A stretch of DNA of 64,000 nucleotides from Zygnema cylindricum (taxonomy: Eukaryota > Streptophyta > Zygnematophyceae > Zygnematales > Zygnemataceae). The stretch covers positions 27,438-91,437 of the forward strand of contig JBBHKE010002250.1 of assembly GCA_037447655.1 (NCBI GenBank), given 5' to 3'. Each line of letters opens with the position of its first letter. Within the stretch, counting starts at the first letter, position 1. A program made the translations under genes and the position numbers. Below, in pieces: positions 34,316-45,316 of this stretch. Under the pieces are notes generated by a model. The model did no database searches, was not told where the DNA came from, and was given only the letters and a program-made list of their open reading frames with translations.

Positions 34316-35179
34316 TCATTTTTCTTTCAATCCGCATTTTTCCCGACAATATTTTAGTTTAGGAGAGGGCACAGGTTTGGTCATCATGTCAGCCACCATT
34401 TCTTCATCAGGTCTATACACAAGATTTAAAATTTTATTTTCAACTTTTTCTCTTACGAAGCTTAATCTTATGTCCATATGTTTTGCTTTGAAATGGTGTT
34501 TTGGATTGGCTGCAATTACAATTGCAGCTTGATTATCGCAAAAGATTTCATGCACTCCCTCCTTCATAAATCCTAGTTCTTGTAACAATGATTTCACCCA
34601 CATTAGTTCTTTTACAGCAGAACAAGACGCCATATACTCAGCCTCCATAGTAGACTCAGCAACCACCTTTTGTTGCTTACTGCTCCAACAGCAAGCACCT
34701 TCCCCCACATACAAAACATATCCTGAAGTGCATCTTCTCATAGGTGCATCCCCATAACTGGCATCACTCTAAGTGGTGATATCAGTGTGCTCCCCTCCCA
34801 AATGCAACCATAATTCTCTCGTTCCAACGAGATATCTCATGACTCTCTTGGCTGCCTCCCAGTCTCTCTTCATAGGATCATTAAGACCCTACTAAGACTC
34901 CAACTGCTGCCGCTATGTCCGGCCTGGTACAATTCATAAAATAGATTAAGCTTCCTACGACCTGTCTATAAGGGATAGACTTCATGAACTCTCTCTTCTG
35001 TGGACTCATTTGATCGTCTAAGATCATCACTCCTCCTTCTAGACTCCATCACTTACTTTTTTCAAGTCCATGGGAGTGGTACAACTGTTAGCATTTTCCA
35101 TCTGGAATTTCTTAAGCATATTACTTATTCCTTCTTTCTGAGTAAGTCTGATAATCTTCTTCCCTCTATCTCTCTCCAT
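34316..35179 (-). pseudogene. pol: Element B RT tail and RNase H
   Basis: 34741-34316 is an open 141-aa RNase H segment: MRRCTSGYVLYVGEGACCW, SKQQKVVAESTMEAEYMA, FCDNQAAIVIAANPKHHF, SFVREKVENKILNLVYRPDE and MVADMMTKPVPSPKLKYCRE. Upstream a TAG replaces the Trp of TWSDASYG, and a frameshift lies near 35045 after PMDLKKV. The removed RT tail (RLTQKEGISNMLKKFQME) is readable up to the TAA at about 35180. The RNase H catalytic acidic residues in SDAS and STMEAE are kept. Confidence 0.9.
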
Positions 35180-35878
35180 TTAGATCCCCAAAATATATTT
35201 TGCCTCCCCTACATCCTTCATATCAAATCTGCCCCTAAGATCTTTCTTTAGTCTGATGATCTTCTCGAAAGACTTACTCAACAGAAGCAGATCATCCACA
35301 TAAATTGCAATAAAAATGACACCATTCTCATCTTCAAACATATAGATAAATTGGTCAGAGCTGATCCGGATATATCCCAAATTTGTGAGAAACTCATCTA
35401 GTTTCTTATTCCACTGTCGGGGAGCCTGCTTCAGTCCGTATAAGGACTTTATGAGCCTGCAGGCTTTCCTCTCTTCTCCTATTTCCACGAACCCCTCGGG
35501 TTGCCTCATGAAAATTTCTTCCTCTAACTCACCATTAAGAAAAGCAGTTTTAATGTCCATCTGGTGTATTTCCATGTCTTCCGTTGGTGCCAGACTGAGG
35601 AGAATCCTTACTGATGGGAACCGAACAACTGGAGCAAAGGTCTCCTCATAGTCAATCCCCTCCTTTTGGGTGAACCCCTTCGCTACCAATCGAGCCTTAT
35701 ATCTCTCAAATGTATTATCTGGGTTCAATTTTAGTTTAAATACCCATTTACACCCAATACGTTTTCTGTCTGGAGGACAATCCACTAGTTCCCAAGTATT
35801 TGTTTCCATTATAGAAGCCATCTCATCATTTATGGCTCTAATCCATCTTTCTTTCTTTGGACTTTTCACTGCCTCCAA
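35180..35878 (-). pseudogene. pol: Element B reverse transcriptase (232 aa open segment)
   Basis: A clean copia RT: INDEMASIMETNTWELV, PPDRKRIGCKWVFKLKLNPD (residues 35-54), VAKGFTQKEGIDYEETFAPV, MDIKTAFLNGELEEEIFM (107-124), LKQAPRQWNKKLDEF (149-163) and YVDD at 193-196, ending YILGI. The terminating TAA replaces the CAA (Gln) of the ILGIQ motif kept in relatives, so the stop is a single point mutation. Active-site residues are all present. Confidence 0.93.
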
Positions 35879-35935
35879 GTAAGACTGAGGCTCATCAGGG
35901 TGAGATAACTTAGTTACCTTGTGAGCGACTTGTTT

Positions 35936-36500
35936 TTACTGTAATCTTTTGCTGCTCCTCCTTCCTCCCTCAAACTCCGAAGCTGGAATGGATGGAAGTC
36001 TTGGGTTTCTTCTCACTGTCTCATCGGCTCCCCTGTCCATGGAAGCCGGTTTCGTTCCCGCTTCTTCTGTGTCCTCGAAATCCATAGGAGAGGTTTCCGG
36101 TGAGTCTCCCTTATCTCGTATCTCTCCTGAATCTGCAATCACGGTTTCACCCATGTCTCTTTCGAGAACAACCGAGTTCTCATCACTTTCGGACTCAAAT
36201 CGAATTCTTATCTTCTTTGTATATTTGAAGGGGTCAAATGACTTCCCTTCATCCATGACAACTAAGTGTTTGACCAGAATGATATCTTTCTTTGCTAAGT
36301 CATAGACTCTATATCCCTTAACATCCTCATCATATCCCACAAAGTATCCAGGTTTTCCCTTAGCATCTAGTTTCTAGTTTTTCCTATCCGTGTCAAGACT
36401 GTAAACTTGGCTACCAAATACTTTAAGGTGTGAGATATCTGGTTTCCTTCCAACCCATCTCTCATAAGGTGTCACTCCCTTCACAGCTGAGGTAAGGACT
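35936..36500 (-). pseudogene. pol: Element B integrase C-terminus and linker
   Basis: 134-aa ORF from GYDEDVKGYRVYDLAKKDI through an acidic Glu/Asp-rich linker to SEFEGGRRSSKRLQ, the conserved basic motif before RT. The sequence upstream (36341-36500) encodes the VGRKPDISHLKVFGSQVYSL block, interrupted by a stop near 36375. Confidence 0.87.
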
Positions 36501-38153
36501 CTATTTTAAATGTAGTTGGCACACTTCATTGCTTTTGCCCAAAATCTCTTTCCTATTTTCTTGTCTGCCAACATACAGCATGCACTCTCCTAGTGTTCGA
36601 TTCAACCTCTCAGCTACCCCATTTTGTTTCGGGTTATATGGTACAATTTTTTGGTGCTGCACTCCCTCATCTCTCAGATATTCCTCAAACTCATTAGAGG
36701 TATATTCTCCCCCATTATCACTCCTTATCCTCTTAATAGGGGTTTCATGCAACTTCTCACTCAAAGCTTCATAATCTTTGAAGTAAGTTGATGCTTCAGA
36801 CTTTGTTTTCAAAAAGTAGACTCTAGAGTATCTAGACCAATCATCAGTTATTGTCATCATAAACCTTTTTCCTCCAACCGAAGGTACTTTTGCAGGTCCC
36901 CAAATATCTGTGTGGACCAAATCTAACACTTTCTCACCTCTATATGTGGCGGCTTTGGGAAAGGGAAGTGTGTGAGCCTTACCTTGAACACAACCACTAC
37001 AATCATCCATAATTTCATTATCCCCAAACTGAATGCCATCTACTACCCTAAGCTTTTTCATTTCCCTCAACCTATCAAAATGCACATGCCCCAACCGCTT
37101 ATGCAAAATCATCACCTTAGGAACACCAACATAGTAAGCATTCTTCTTTTCATTACTCAGGTTAAGCCTAAACATTCCTTGGCTACCTTTATCTGCTATG
37201 AAGTAAACTTCATCCCCATACTTAGCTGTAAAGACTCCCTTTCTCGTGAAGGTATCAAACTCTTTGTCATCTAACACATACGTAGAGACAAGATTTTTAC
37301 TCAGCTGAGGAATGTAAATTACATCTGAGAATGTAAATATAGAAGTCTTACCCTCCACTAAGACTTTCAGATCTACTGATCCCACTAGATCTTTAGTAAC
37401 CACTCTCCCATCCCCATACTCTATCTCTACAGTAGGAATCTTTCTTAACTTAGTGAAGAGTTCTTTATCACGACACATATACATGGATGCACCTGAGTCG
37501 ATGATCCATCCTTCCTGTGGAGCTTCCCGAATTGCTCCAAGGGCACACTTCTGCCTCCGAGGCATCTCTTTCTCCTCCAGACTCTCGTCAAGAAGAAGCT
37601 CCCTATCCTCCTCAAAGGACTCATCCTCGGTTTCTCCTGACACTTTTGTAACCACAAGTGCCTTTTTCTTCCCTCCTGAAGAACCCCCTCCACGGTTCTC
37701 TTGGAGCCTCAACTCTGATAGCTTGATACAATCTGCAATAAAGTGTCCCGGCTTTTTGCAATAATGACAAAGAACTTTTGGGGGCCTTTGTCCCCCAAAA
37801 TGATCTTTTTCCCCTCTAAAAGGTTTCTTCGGGTCTTTCCCCCATCGGTCCCCTCCTGCTGCTAGAGCTTGAATGCTCTTTCCTCCTCTCCTAATCTCCA
37901 TTTTGTTTTCATACACAAGTATCATTATGACTACTGTTTTCCATTTCCATGAACTATCAGGCATTCCTTGTACTCGGTACACTATGTTTTTGAACTCATC
38001 TGGTAATTTCACGATAAGGGTGTTAACTTTCATTTTCATTGTACCTGTCCACCCGGCACTTTCCATTTCCATATACAAACAAGAAAGATCATTACAGTAA
38101 TCTAACATCTTTCCTCCTTTGTAAGTGTAACTCACTAGCTTTTGCTCAGCCAA
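36501..38153 (-). pseudogene. gag-pol: Element B Gag C-half, protease and integrase (550 aa)
   Basis: Residues 1-100 are the capsid C-half. The CCHC knuckle is C129, C132, H137, C142 (CHYCKKPGHFIADC). An acidic linker leads to protease D219-S220-G221. Integrase follows with HKRLGHVHFDRL, CSGCVQGK (HHCC), VHTDIWGP, SDNGGEY and NGVAERLNR (catalytic D, D, E). The frame is lost after LNRTLGE by a small indel. It joins the upstream Gag ORF across one TAG at 38154-38156, so gag, PR and INT were a single reading frame. Gag-Pol would be made as one polyprotein, as in copia. Confidence 0.94.
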
Positions 38154-38642
38154 CTAGAGCTGCTGAATAGTTCCAGCTCTATAAATCTCCACCAAACTCA
38201 CCCACAACTCCTCCGCGTTGTAAATGTGAAGATGAGGAGTGGCCAAACCTTGAGTGAGGTGCCTTAGAATAAAGTTCTTGGCAGCCATATTTACATCCTC
38301 CCACATTTGAGTATCGTTCTCCACGGTCTTCACGGTCGCCGCTCCCGATACTGTGGCAATAGGAGTGAGGGGTGTCTCCTTCCCTTTCCCTTTTTCGGAC
38401 ACACAGCTATCCCCATCATCTGCCTCCTCCGCTGAGGCAACTGTTGTTGCGGGAAACCTTACTCCTCCAAATCCTGGTGGAGTTCCCAAAGGTGGATGTT
38501 TCACTTGTCCACTGACTATACCCCTGTATCGTTTTTCACACAAAGTTCCCATCATCATGGCTTCCCAATAGATGAACCCATATCCATTGAAGGTGGGCAC
38601 CCTAGAGGGTGGGCCCATAACCTGAAATTGTGTGTCCTCCAT
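38154..38642 (-). pseudogene. gag: Element B Gag N-half (162 aa), starting in the LTR
   Basis: The ATG at 38640-38642 is inside the 5' LTR, 20 nt from its end. The first residues read MEDTQFQVMGPPSR, where QVMGPP is encoded by the PBS. FNGYGFIYWEAMM is the conserved N-terminal Gag block; a Ser/Lys-rich region (EKGKGKETPLTPIA) follows, then NMAAKNFILRHL and YNAEELWVSLVEIY, typical of copia Gag. It ends at a TAG that replaces a Gln codon; the next ORF continues in the same frame. Confidence 0.92.
38608..38622 (-). other. Perfect iMet anticodon-arm primer binding site of element B
   Basis: Plus strand GGTGGGCCCATAACC, 15 of 15 bases identical to the plant-type initiator tRNA-Met anticodon stem-loop as I know it, directly abutting the LTR. 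The least decayed PBS in the window, it shows half-tRNA priming most clearly. Confidence 0.9.
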
Positions 38643-39635
38643 TGGACTACAGAATACAGGAAGCCTCTAGATAGTATTCAACTAACTCACTTCAAGCCAC
38701 GACCACTGCTGCCCAAAAAGGCAAACTGACAATTTGATTGCACCACCGTGCACCCTGGACTCCGCTGAGTCCGTAGCAAAAAGATCACTGAAAACAGCCA
38801 ACCAGCCGATAAGTTATGAGGGAGTAAAAATGCCAATTTGTACAAACTCTCAAAGGGAGAGGTGACTTCCTACCAAAATTTTCTAAGTCTTGATTCTCTC
38901 TAATAACTTCTATCTATTGAAGTACGGACCAATCAGATCACTGTATCGTACACAAAAGTACTACTGCCGATGTACCTTTTGTACGGCCTATGTACGACAA
39001 GGCTATTAAGCGGACGTGTGTTCGTGTTTCACTCGTCCGTACGCTCCTCGGAATTGCTATGACCGAATGTCATCTCTCCACGTGGCTCCAGGTCATGCCA
39101 CGTCATAAAACGCCAAAGTGACCACTTCGGTGGATTTTATGCGAAACGCAATCTTTGCCGTAATAAATACTTGCGCAGCATCTGTTTCGATGTGAAAATA
39201 AAATGTGTGGTATCGGTTTTGAATTAGCATCGTACGACGTACTTTATAAAACTGAATCTATGTACGCCGTATACAGTTTTAGTTAAATGAATTTTATCCA
39301 CTCGAACTACATATATATCTATCATATACCATAGCACTTAGCATTGGTCCTAGTCTATTAGGATAAAGCTGACCGCTACCAGTCAACTTGACGAACCGTA
39401 GGTACCGCGATCAAATCTCTGGTCCGTCAAGTATATTTTTAGTAACCTACTAAAAATAGTTGTCTGTTGAACTAAGGCAGCCATGGATCAACCTCTCTCT
39501 CTAACCTTCAGTGACTACAACAAGTATGGGGGCTAGAGAGCGGAGGTGGAGGCAGGTTGTCCGTCCTTTTTCTTTTCCTTTTATAAAAACATATTTAAAC
39601 CTAGAAAATACTCTATAAATCTATAAATTTCAACA
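38623..39635 (-). repeat. Element B 5' LTR
   Basis: 1013 bp, in sense from TGTTGAAATT to AATTTCA, meeting SatA on the right. It is related to the A LTR but clearly a separate subfamily. CCAATCAG is at about 38928; the TATA position is degraded. Confidence 0.93.
39386..39440 (+). other. tRNA-like hairpin in element B 5' LTR
   Basis: ACTTGAC (39386-39392) pairs perfectly with GTCAAGT (39426-39432). It encloses GGTACCGCGATCAAATC, a weak B-box/T-arm-like sequence, and is followed by T5 (39436-39440). It lies at the same place as the GGTTGA/TCAACC stem of element A, with different bases but preserved pairing. Confidence 0.5.
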
Positions 39636-40380
39636 TGTATAAGTTAAGTAACAATTCCTTTTAACGTTAGCAGTTCGTGTAATTTAGATAACAATTTTTG
39701 GTTGCGCTAACAGTTTGTGTAAGTTAGGTAACAATTCCTGGTACCGCTAACAGTTTCTGTAAACTAGGTAAAAAATTCCTGTTAGCGCTAACAATTTGTA
39801 TAAATTAGATAACAATTCCTGTTAGCGCTAACATTTTGTGTAAGTTAGGTAACAATTCCTCTTAGCGGTAGCAGTTCGTGTAATTTAGATAACAATTCTT
39901 ATTAGCGCTAACATTTTGTGTATGTTAGGTAACAATTCTTGTTACTGCTAACAGTTTGTGTAAATCAAATAACAATTTCTGTTAGCGTTAATAGTTTGTG
40001 TTAGTAAGGTAACAATTCTTGTTAGCAGTAACAGTTTGTGTAATTTAGATTACAATTCCGGTTAGCGATAACAATTTTTTTTACCGCTAATAGTTTGTGT
40101 AAGTTAGGTAACAATTCCCGTTAGCGTTACAGTTTATGTAATTTAGGTAACAATTCTTGTTAGCGCTAACAGTTTGTGTAAGTTAGGTAACATTTTTTGT
40201 TAGCGCTAACAATTTCTGTAATTTAGTTAACAATTCCTGTTAGCGCAAACAGTTTCTGTAATTTAGATAACAATTCCTGTTAGCAATAACAAATCTTGTT
40301 AGCCTAATAGTTTGTGTAAGTTAGGTAACAATTCATGTTAGCGTAACAGTTTATGTAATTTGGGTTAAAATTCTTGTTTA
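39636..40380. repeat. SatA satellite array, block 5
   Basis: Short SatA stretch between the TSD of B and the broken integrase end of C. Around 40020-40330 it shares variant groups with 30790-31300 (for example ACATTTTTTGTTAGCGC). No genes. Confidence 0.95.
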
Positions 40381-41340
40381 CAGGATTCCCGTGCAACTTC
40401 TCACTCCAAGCTTTATATTCTTTGAAGTAAGTCGGTGCTTCAGACTTTGTTTTTAGGAAGTAGACTCGAGAGTATCTAGACGAGTAATCAGTGATTATCA
40501 TCACATACCTCTTTCCTCCAACCGAAGGTACTTTTGCTGGTCCCTTGATATTTGTGTGGACCAGATCTAGTACTTTCTCACCTCTATATGTGGCAGCTTT
40601 GGGAAAAGGAAGTCTATGAGCTTTTCCTTGAGCACAGCCACTACAATCATCCTTCATTTCCTTATCCCCAACTTGAATGCCTTCTACTACCCCAAGCTTC
40701 TTTATTTCCCTGAACCTATCAAAATGCACATGCCGCAACCGTTTATGCCACATCAACAAGTTTAGAACACCAATATAGTTAGCATTCTTCTTTTCATTAC
40801 TCAGGTTAAGCCTAACATCCCTTGGCTAACCTTATTTGCTGTGAAGTAGACGTCATCCCCATACTTAGCTGTGAAGACTCACTTCCTAGTGAAGGTATCA
40901 AATTCCTTATCATCTATTACTGAAGTAGAGACAAGATGTTTGCTTAGTTGAGGAATGTAGATTACATCAAAGAAGGTGAGTATAGAAGTGTTCCCCTTTA
41001 CTTAGAATTTCAGAACTACCAAACCCACTAGATCTATAGTAATTACTCTCCCATCCCCATACTTTATCTCTACAGTGGGGATCTTTCTTAGCTTTGTGAA
41101 GAGGTGTCTGTCACGACACATATGCATGGATACACCTGAGTCGATGATCTACCCTTCTTGTGGAGCTTCTCGAATGGCTCTAAAGGCACACTTATGTTTT
41201 CAAAATATATCATTCTCCTCAAGATTCTCGTCAAGAAGAAGCACCCATCCTCCTCCTCGAAAGACTTGTCCTCCTTGGTCTCTCCTTTCACTTGTGTGAC
41301 CACAAGTGCCTTCTTTTTCCATCTGGAAGAACCCCCTCCG
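40381..41340 (-). pseudogene. pol: Element C integrase N-half and protease
   Basis: Integrase is readable from WHKRLRHVHFDRFREIKK and CSGCAQGK (HHCC) through LVHTNIKGP, where the first catalytic Asp is Asn, to EKLHGNPV. It then runs into satellite, and the ORF continues with satellite-coded NCYLTYT. Upstream, in broken frames, the protease region holds the Asp-Ser-Gly-Val-Ser (DSGVS) equivalent of DSGAS near 41136, and an acidic linker. Confidence 0.85.
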
Positions 41341-42297
41341 TAGTTTTCCTAGAGCCTTATACCGAAAACTTGATGCAATCTCCAATGAAGTGTCCCAGCT
41401 TTTTGCAAAATGACAAAGACCTTTTGGGGGCCTTAGTCGTCCGAGCTGATCTCTCTCTCTCTTTTAAAGTTGTTGTGTGGCTTCCTCGAATCTTTCCCCC
41501 ACCGGTTCGGTCCGACAGCTAGGGCTTGGACACTCTTTCCTCCTCTCCGAGTCTCAATAGTGTTTTCTTGCACAAGTATCATCCGGACCACTATGTTCCA
41601 CTTCCAAGAACTATCATCCATTTCCTGCACCCGGTACACGATGTTCTCATTTTCATTAAACAACTTCATAATGAGAGCATTAACGTTCATCTTTATCGTA
41701 CCTGCCCACCCGGCACTTTCCATCTCCATAAACAAGCAAGAGAGATCATTACAGTAGTCTAACATTTCTCCTCATTTGTAAGTGTTTTACCCTATCGTTT
41801 GCTTGGCCAGTTGGAGCTCCTGAATGGTGCCAGATCCATAGATTTCCACTAAAGTCTCCCACAGCTCCTTGGCTTGAAAAATATGAAGATGGGAGGTTGC
41901 CAAAGCTTGAGTTAGATGCCTCAGAATGAAATGCCTGGCAGCCATGTTTGTGTATTCCAACGTTTGAATATCATTTTATTCCTTCTTCACGGTCGCTGCA
42001 CCAGGCGCCGTGGCGAGAGGACTAAAGGGTCTCTCTTTCCCTTTCCGATATTTGGACACACTGATGTCCTTATTGTCTACCTTCTCCATTAGGACAGATG
42101 CTGCTGCAAAAACCTCACGCCACCAAACCCTGGTGGGGTTCCTTGAGGTGGACGTTTCACTTGTCCACTAAGAATATCCTAGTTTCGTTTTTCGCACAAA
42201 GCCTCTGTCATCGTGGCTTCCCAATAAATGAACCCAGATTCCTTAAATATGGGCACCGTAGAGGGTGGCCCATAATCTGCAATTTTGTGTTCCCCAT
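41341..42297 (-). pseudogene. gag: Element C Gag
   Basis: The ATG position 42295-42297 lies in the LTR. The N-terminal QxMxPP/F-G block and Ser/Lys region are present in shifted frames. 41765-41433 is an open capsid segment (MLDYCNDLSCLFMEMESAGW, VYRVQEMDDSSWKWNIVVRM) parallel to B residues 17-120. The CCHC region near 41385-41410 is present but frameshifted. Non-functional. Confidence 0.85.
42263..42277 (-). other. Primer binding site of element C (decayed)
   Basis: Plus strand GGGTGGCCCATAATC against the iMet arm GGTGGGCCCATAACC: one G lost and one transition. It abuts the LTR start at 42278. Confidence 0.7.
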
Positions 42298-43276
42298 TGG
42301 ACTACAAAATTTATGAAGCCTCTAAGAAGTTTTTGAATAACCCTCTTTCAACTAGGACACCTGCTACCCAAGCAGACAAACAAACAATTAGACTGCATCC
42401 TTGTGCAATATAGACTCCCTTGAGCCAACAACAAAAAAAATCACTTAAAAAGCCCAACCTGGCGATTAATTATCATGTGGCAAAGATGCTAATATTTATG
42501 TAAGCTCATTGGGAGAGAGGCGGCTACCTCCTCAATCCTCTAAGTCCAAAACCCCTTTCATAACCCCTATCTGCTGATGTACGTACCAATCAGAGGAATG
42601 TACAGTACAGAAAGGTACTATGGCCGATAATCTTTCTGTACGGCCTGTGTACGACAACGCCATAGAGCGGACATCTGTCTCCTTCAAACTTTTTATCATG
42701 CTCTCCGTGATTTCAACTTTCCAGTTCTATCGTGCCACGTGGGGACAAGTCATGTTTCGCCCGAAAATCGTCGTGCTGGCCATTTCGCAATCTCGCCGAT
42801 AATGTGTGTCGTTGGATCCAAACTGGCTTTTAATGTTGGTCGTTTAAAACAAATGTTCGGTACATTTGTTTCGTGCGGACATTTGTTCGCACTATTTTAT
42901 ACTAAGACAATATGTTATTCTATCTGTAATTTCGTTAATCGGATAAATATTGCTAACACTATTTAAATAGAAATGAAACCATATATGTTCGAACGAACAT
43001 CTTCGACAGACCAGTTAAAGCTAACGTCTACGCCTCACTCTGCCGATCAGAGGTTCGAGTCCTACCAGACTCAACCTTTTTGATAAGAGTGATTTATGTC
43101 ACTTTTCTTTCCTGCCTGTGTAGCTGAGGCAGCCATGGCTCCACCACTCTCTTTCTCTTTTAGTGACTACAACAAGTATTGGGGCTAGAGAGAGAAGGTG
43201 GAGGCAGGCTGCCTGCGCTTTTTACTTATTCTATTCAGACCTAGAAAATACCCTCTAAATCAATCTGATTTCAACA
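42278..43276 (-). repeat. Element C 5' LTR
   Basis: 999 bp and of the A type. It keeps CCAATCAG (about 42586), a B-box GGTTCGAGTCC at 43052-43062 followed by CTCAACCTTTTT, and a TGTTGAAATC sense start. The B-box stem is no longer paired here. Confidence 0.9.
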
Positions 43277-43413
43277 TAGAGCAGCACAGTATTGAAAAAG
43301 CCACCTGTCTTTTTCGGCATAGAGGGGATAGGAGCTTTAGTTTCGAGAACCTCATCTTCTTTGGAGGAGTTAAGGGTGCAAGTTAGGCCTCTTTTTTGGG
43401 CTCTTATTAATTC

Positions 43414-43878
43414 ATGGGAGGGGAAGAGGTTCAAGAGAAAAGGGTTTTGGATAACGGATCCGGGGAGCAGGATAGACCAAAGGTACTAGCACAAGAACCC
43501 GAGTCTCAGATGTCCAACGACTCCGTCCCGGTGGCATCTGTTTTCGATTTTCCAGCTAAGGAACATGTGTGGACGTCCTCTCTTGCACCTCCATCTAGCC
43601 TGACTCTAGAGCAGTTCCCATTGTTGGCCGAGGCCGCTAGAGCCCAAACCGAGGAAAGGAAGAAGCCGTCTCCTAGTGCTCGCCGGAAGGGGTTGGCCTA
43701 TAACGAGCCATTTTCGGGACACTTCCATGAAGTTGGGTTATATACGAGGTCTAAGGTTCCTAGGGTTGAGATCCCAATAGACCTTGAGATTTTGGCAGAT
43801 CCTTTTCGGCTGGGTCGGAAAGAGCTGGTGGCCCTTCACACTTTACACAAATTTAAGGCAAAGAAAGAGTTTGTTTAG
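43414..43878 (+). pseudogene. Unrecognised 154-aa ORF in the GC-richer block
   Basis: Product not recognised. It is hydrophilic, with LTLEQFPLLAEAARAQTEER, a basic ARRKGLAYNEPF segment and a charged C-terminal helix (ELVALHTLHKFKAKKEFV). No signal peptide, membrane segment or Cys/His cluster is visible. The frame continues after the TAG for about 50 codons with a Ser-rich tail, so it may be the start of a longer broken gene. A transposon structural protein is possible. Confidence 0.35.
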
Positions 43879-44650
43879 AGGGTAGCGCGCACCGATCGAG
43901 CTCGAGTAGTCAGACCGGTAGAAGGGGTAGTGGAGATTCTGAGTAGCTCTTCAAAAAGTAGTTCCTCTCAGTCCGTACCGGACCGACATTGGAGGGATCC
44001 TGATTCACGTCTCCATACCGGTCAATCCTAAGACACGGCCTCCAGTAGGCCGTCCCGGGGTTGAACTAGTTTTCGTAACCGAGAAAGAACCAGGAGGCAT
44101 AGCTCCCAGGAGCCCCGGAGAGGAAAAAGATTTGATCACCGCGACGCGAAAGGCAAGTTCACCCCAGTGGTTAACGTTGAGACGTTTCTTCCTCCCGCAA
44201 CAGCCGCACCTGAGAAGTCTCCTCCAGATGCCCCAATCGTTCGACCTCTGAGGGATTGTGGTAGACAAGACCCACAGATCCAGAGGTCTCGTGTCTAGGT
44301 ATAGCTGACTTGACCAAGGTAGTCAGAAGGGCTTAGGAATTGGTATATGTTTTGGGATCACAAGGTAAAGCAACGGGAAGGGCCGGACCCGTCACCGTAG
44401 ACTGGGAAGGAGTAGAGGCCGAAAAGAGAAATTCGTGGGAACAAGAGTTGAACTTTATTCGGGAAGCGTGGTGTAGGTCCAGTGGGCTTCTCAGTGGACA
44501 TATACTCACTTCTCTTAGGACAAGACCCTACCCCGGATCACTAGTTCAGGAAACTGCTTCTATCTCGATGACGCCACTAGGGATGCCTCCCTGGGAGACT
44601 AACCAAGATACTCCTCTTTAGCGGGGTGGGGGGGAAAATTACACGCCCTA

Positions 44651-45316
44651 ATGGGAAGGGTTTGGGTGGAGATTCCCCGTCCTCAACTTGTTGCTTCTCC
44701 TTGTGATGCGCCCACTTTTGTCTCGGTAGAGGCCTCATTTGCATCAAAAGCGTTGGTGGAATTGCGACCGAACGAGAGAATTCACATCTCATTGAGATCG
44801 GCCACTCATCCTCCATCGCCTCCTTTTTCCCAGCCACCAGGGCCTTTGGCGGACCCAAAAGAAATTCCCGCTGCCTCATGTGGGTTAGCAGCGGAAACCC
44901 TGGCTATTCTTGTCCTTCTTAAAACCATCATCTTTGCCTATTCACCTTCTCACCGTTGCTCACCCTCATCCGGCTCTGGAAACGAACTTGCATCCCGATT
45001 GGAAAGCACTGCTCGCGGACTTACATCGTATCCCCGGCAAGGGCTTTTGTCTTCTCTTTCACCTTCATCCTCCCAAGGTACTCATTTGAATAGGCCCGAA
45101 TTGAATCATCCACCTGTCCAAACCGGTTGTCGTTCTATGACACCCCTTGAACCAAAGAGGGTCGGAGTAAGACCAGCTAGGACCATTAACCCTACATGTA
45201 TATATTCAGCAGCAAGAACTTCCTCATTGAGAGGAGGGTCCACCTCTCTGCGGGCAGCCTCTTCTACCGGAAGAGTAGGGGTTCATCGGGATAACAACCC
45301 ACCATTTTCCTTCTGA
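44651..45316 (+). pseudogene. Unrecognised 221-aa Ser/Pro-rich ORF
   Basis: Open for 221 codons and rich in Ser, Pro, Thr and Arg (PPSPPFSQPPGPLADPKE, SSLSPSSSQGTHL). Its amino-acid bias looks like an off-frame reading of GC-rich DNA. Other frames of the same stretch are also partly open, so the true coding frame is unclear. No domain recognised. Confidence 0.25.

Larger units (their letters stand above)
32449..39635 (-). mobile_element. Element B: most complete copia element, with nested solo LTR
   Basis: Minus-strand relative of A. Internal region 34291-38622 (4332 bp) has PPT, RNase H, RT, integrase, protease, full Gag and a perfect PBS. Flanks are TGTAC (32444-32448) and TGTAT (39636-39640), a probable TSD with one mismatch, at the same SatA monomer position as element A. 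The 3' LTR is interrupted by a solo LTR. Coding is broken by single stops (CAG to TAG in gag, CAA to TAA in RT) and a few frameshifts, the mildest damage in the window. Confidence 0.95.
40381..43276 (-). mobile_element. Element C: 3'-truncated copia element of the A/B group
   Basis: Retains the 5' LTR (42278-43276), PBS, gag, protease and the N-terminal half of integrase, and breaks into SatA at about 40381 inside integrase. RT, RNase H, PPT and 3' LTR are missing. The right end abuts non-satellite DNA (43277). Coding is heavily broken. Confidence 0.92.

Noticed and set aside
36501-38642. An endogenous retrovirus with envelope
   Set aside because: Domain order is PR-INT-RT-RNase H (copia), and no env-like ORF or transmembrane protein lies between RNase H and the PPT.
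44577-44879. Minus-strand ORF in the GC-richer block
   Set aside because: Overlaps the plus-strand ORF 44651-45316 and both lack motifs; neither frame could be preferred.
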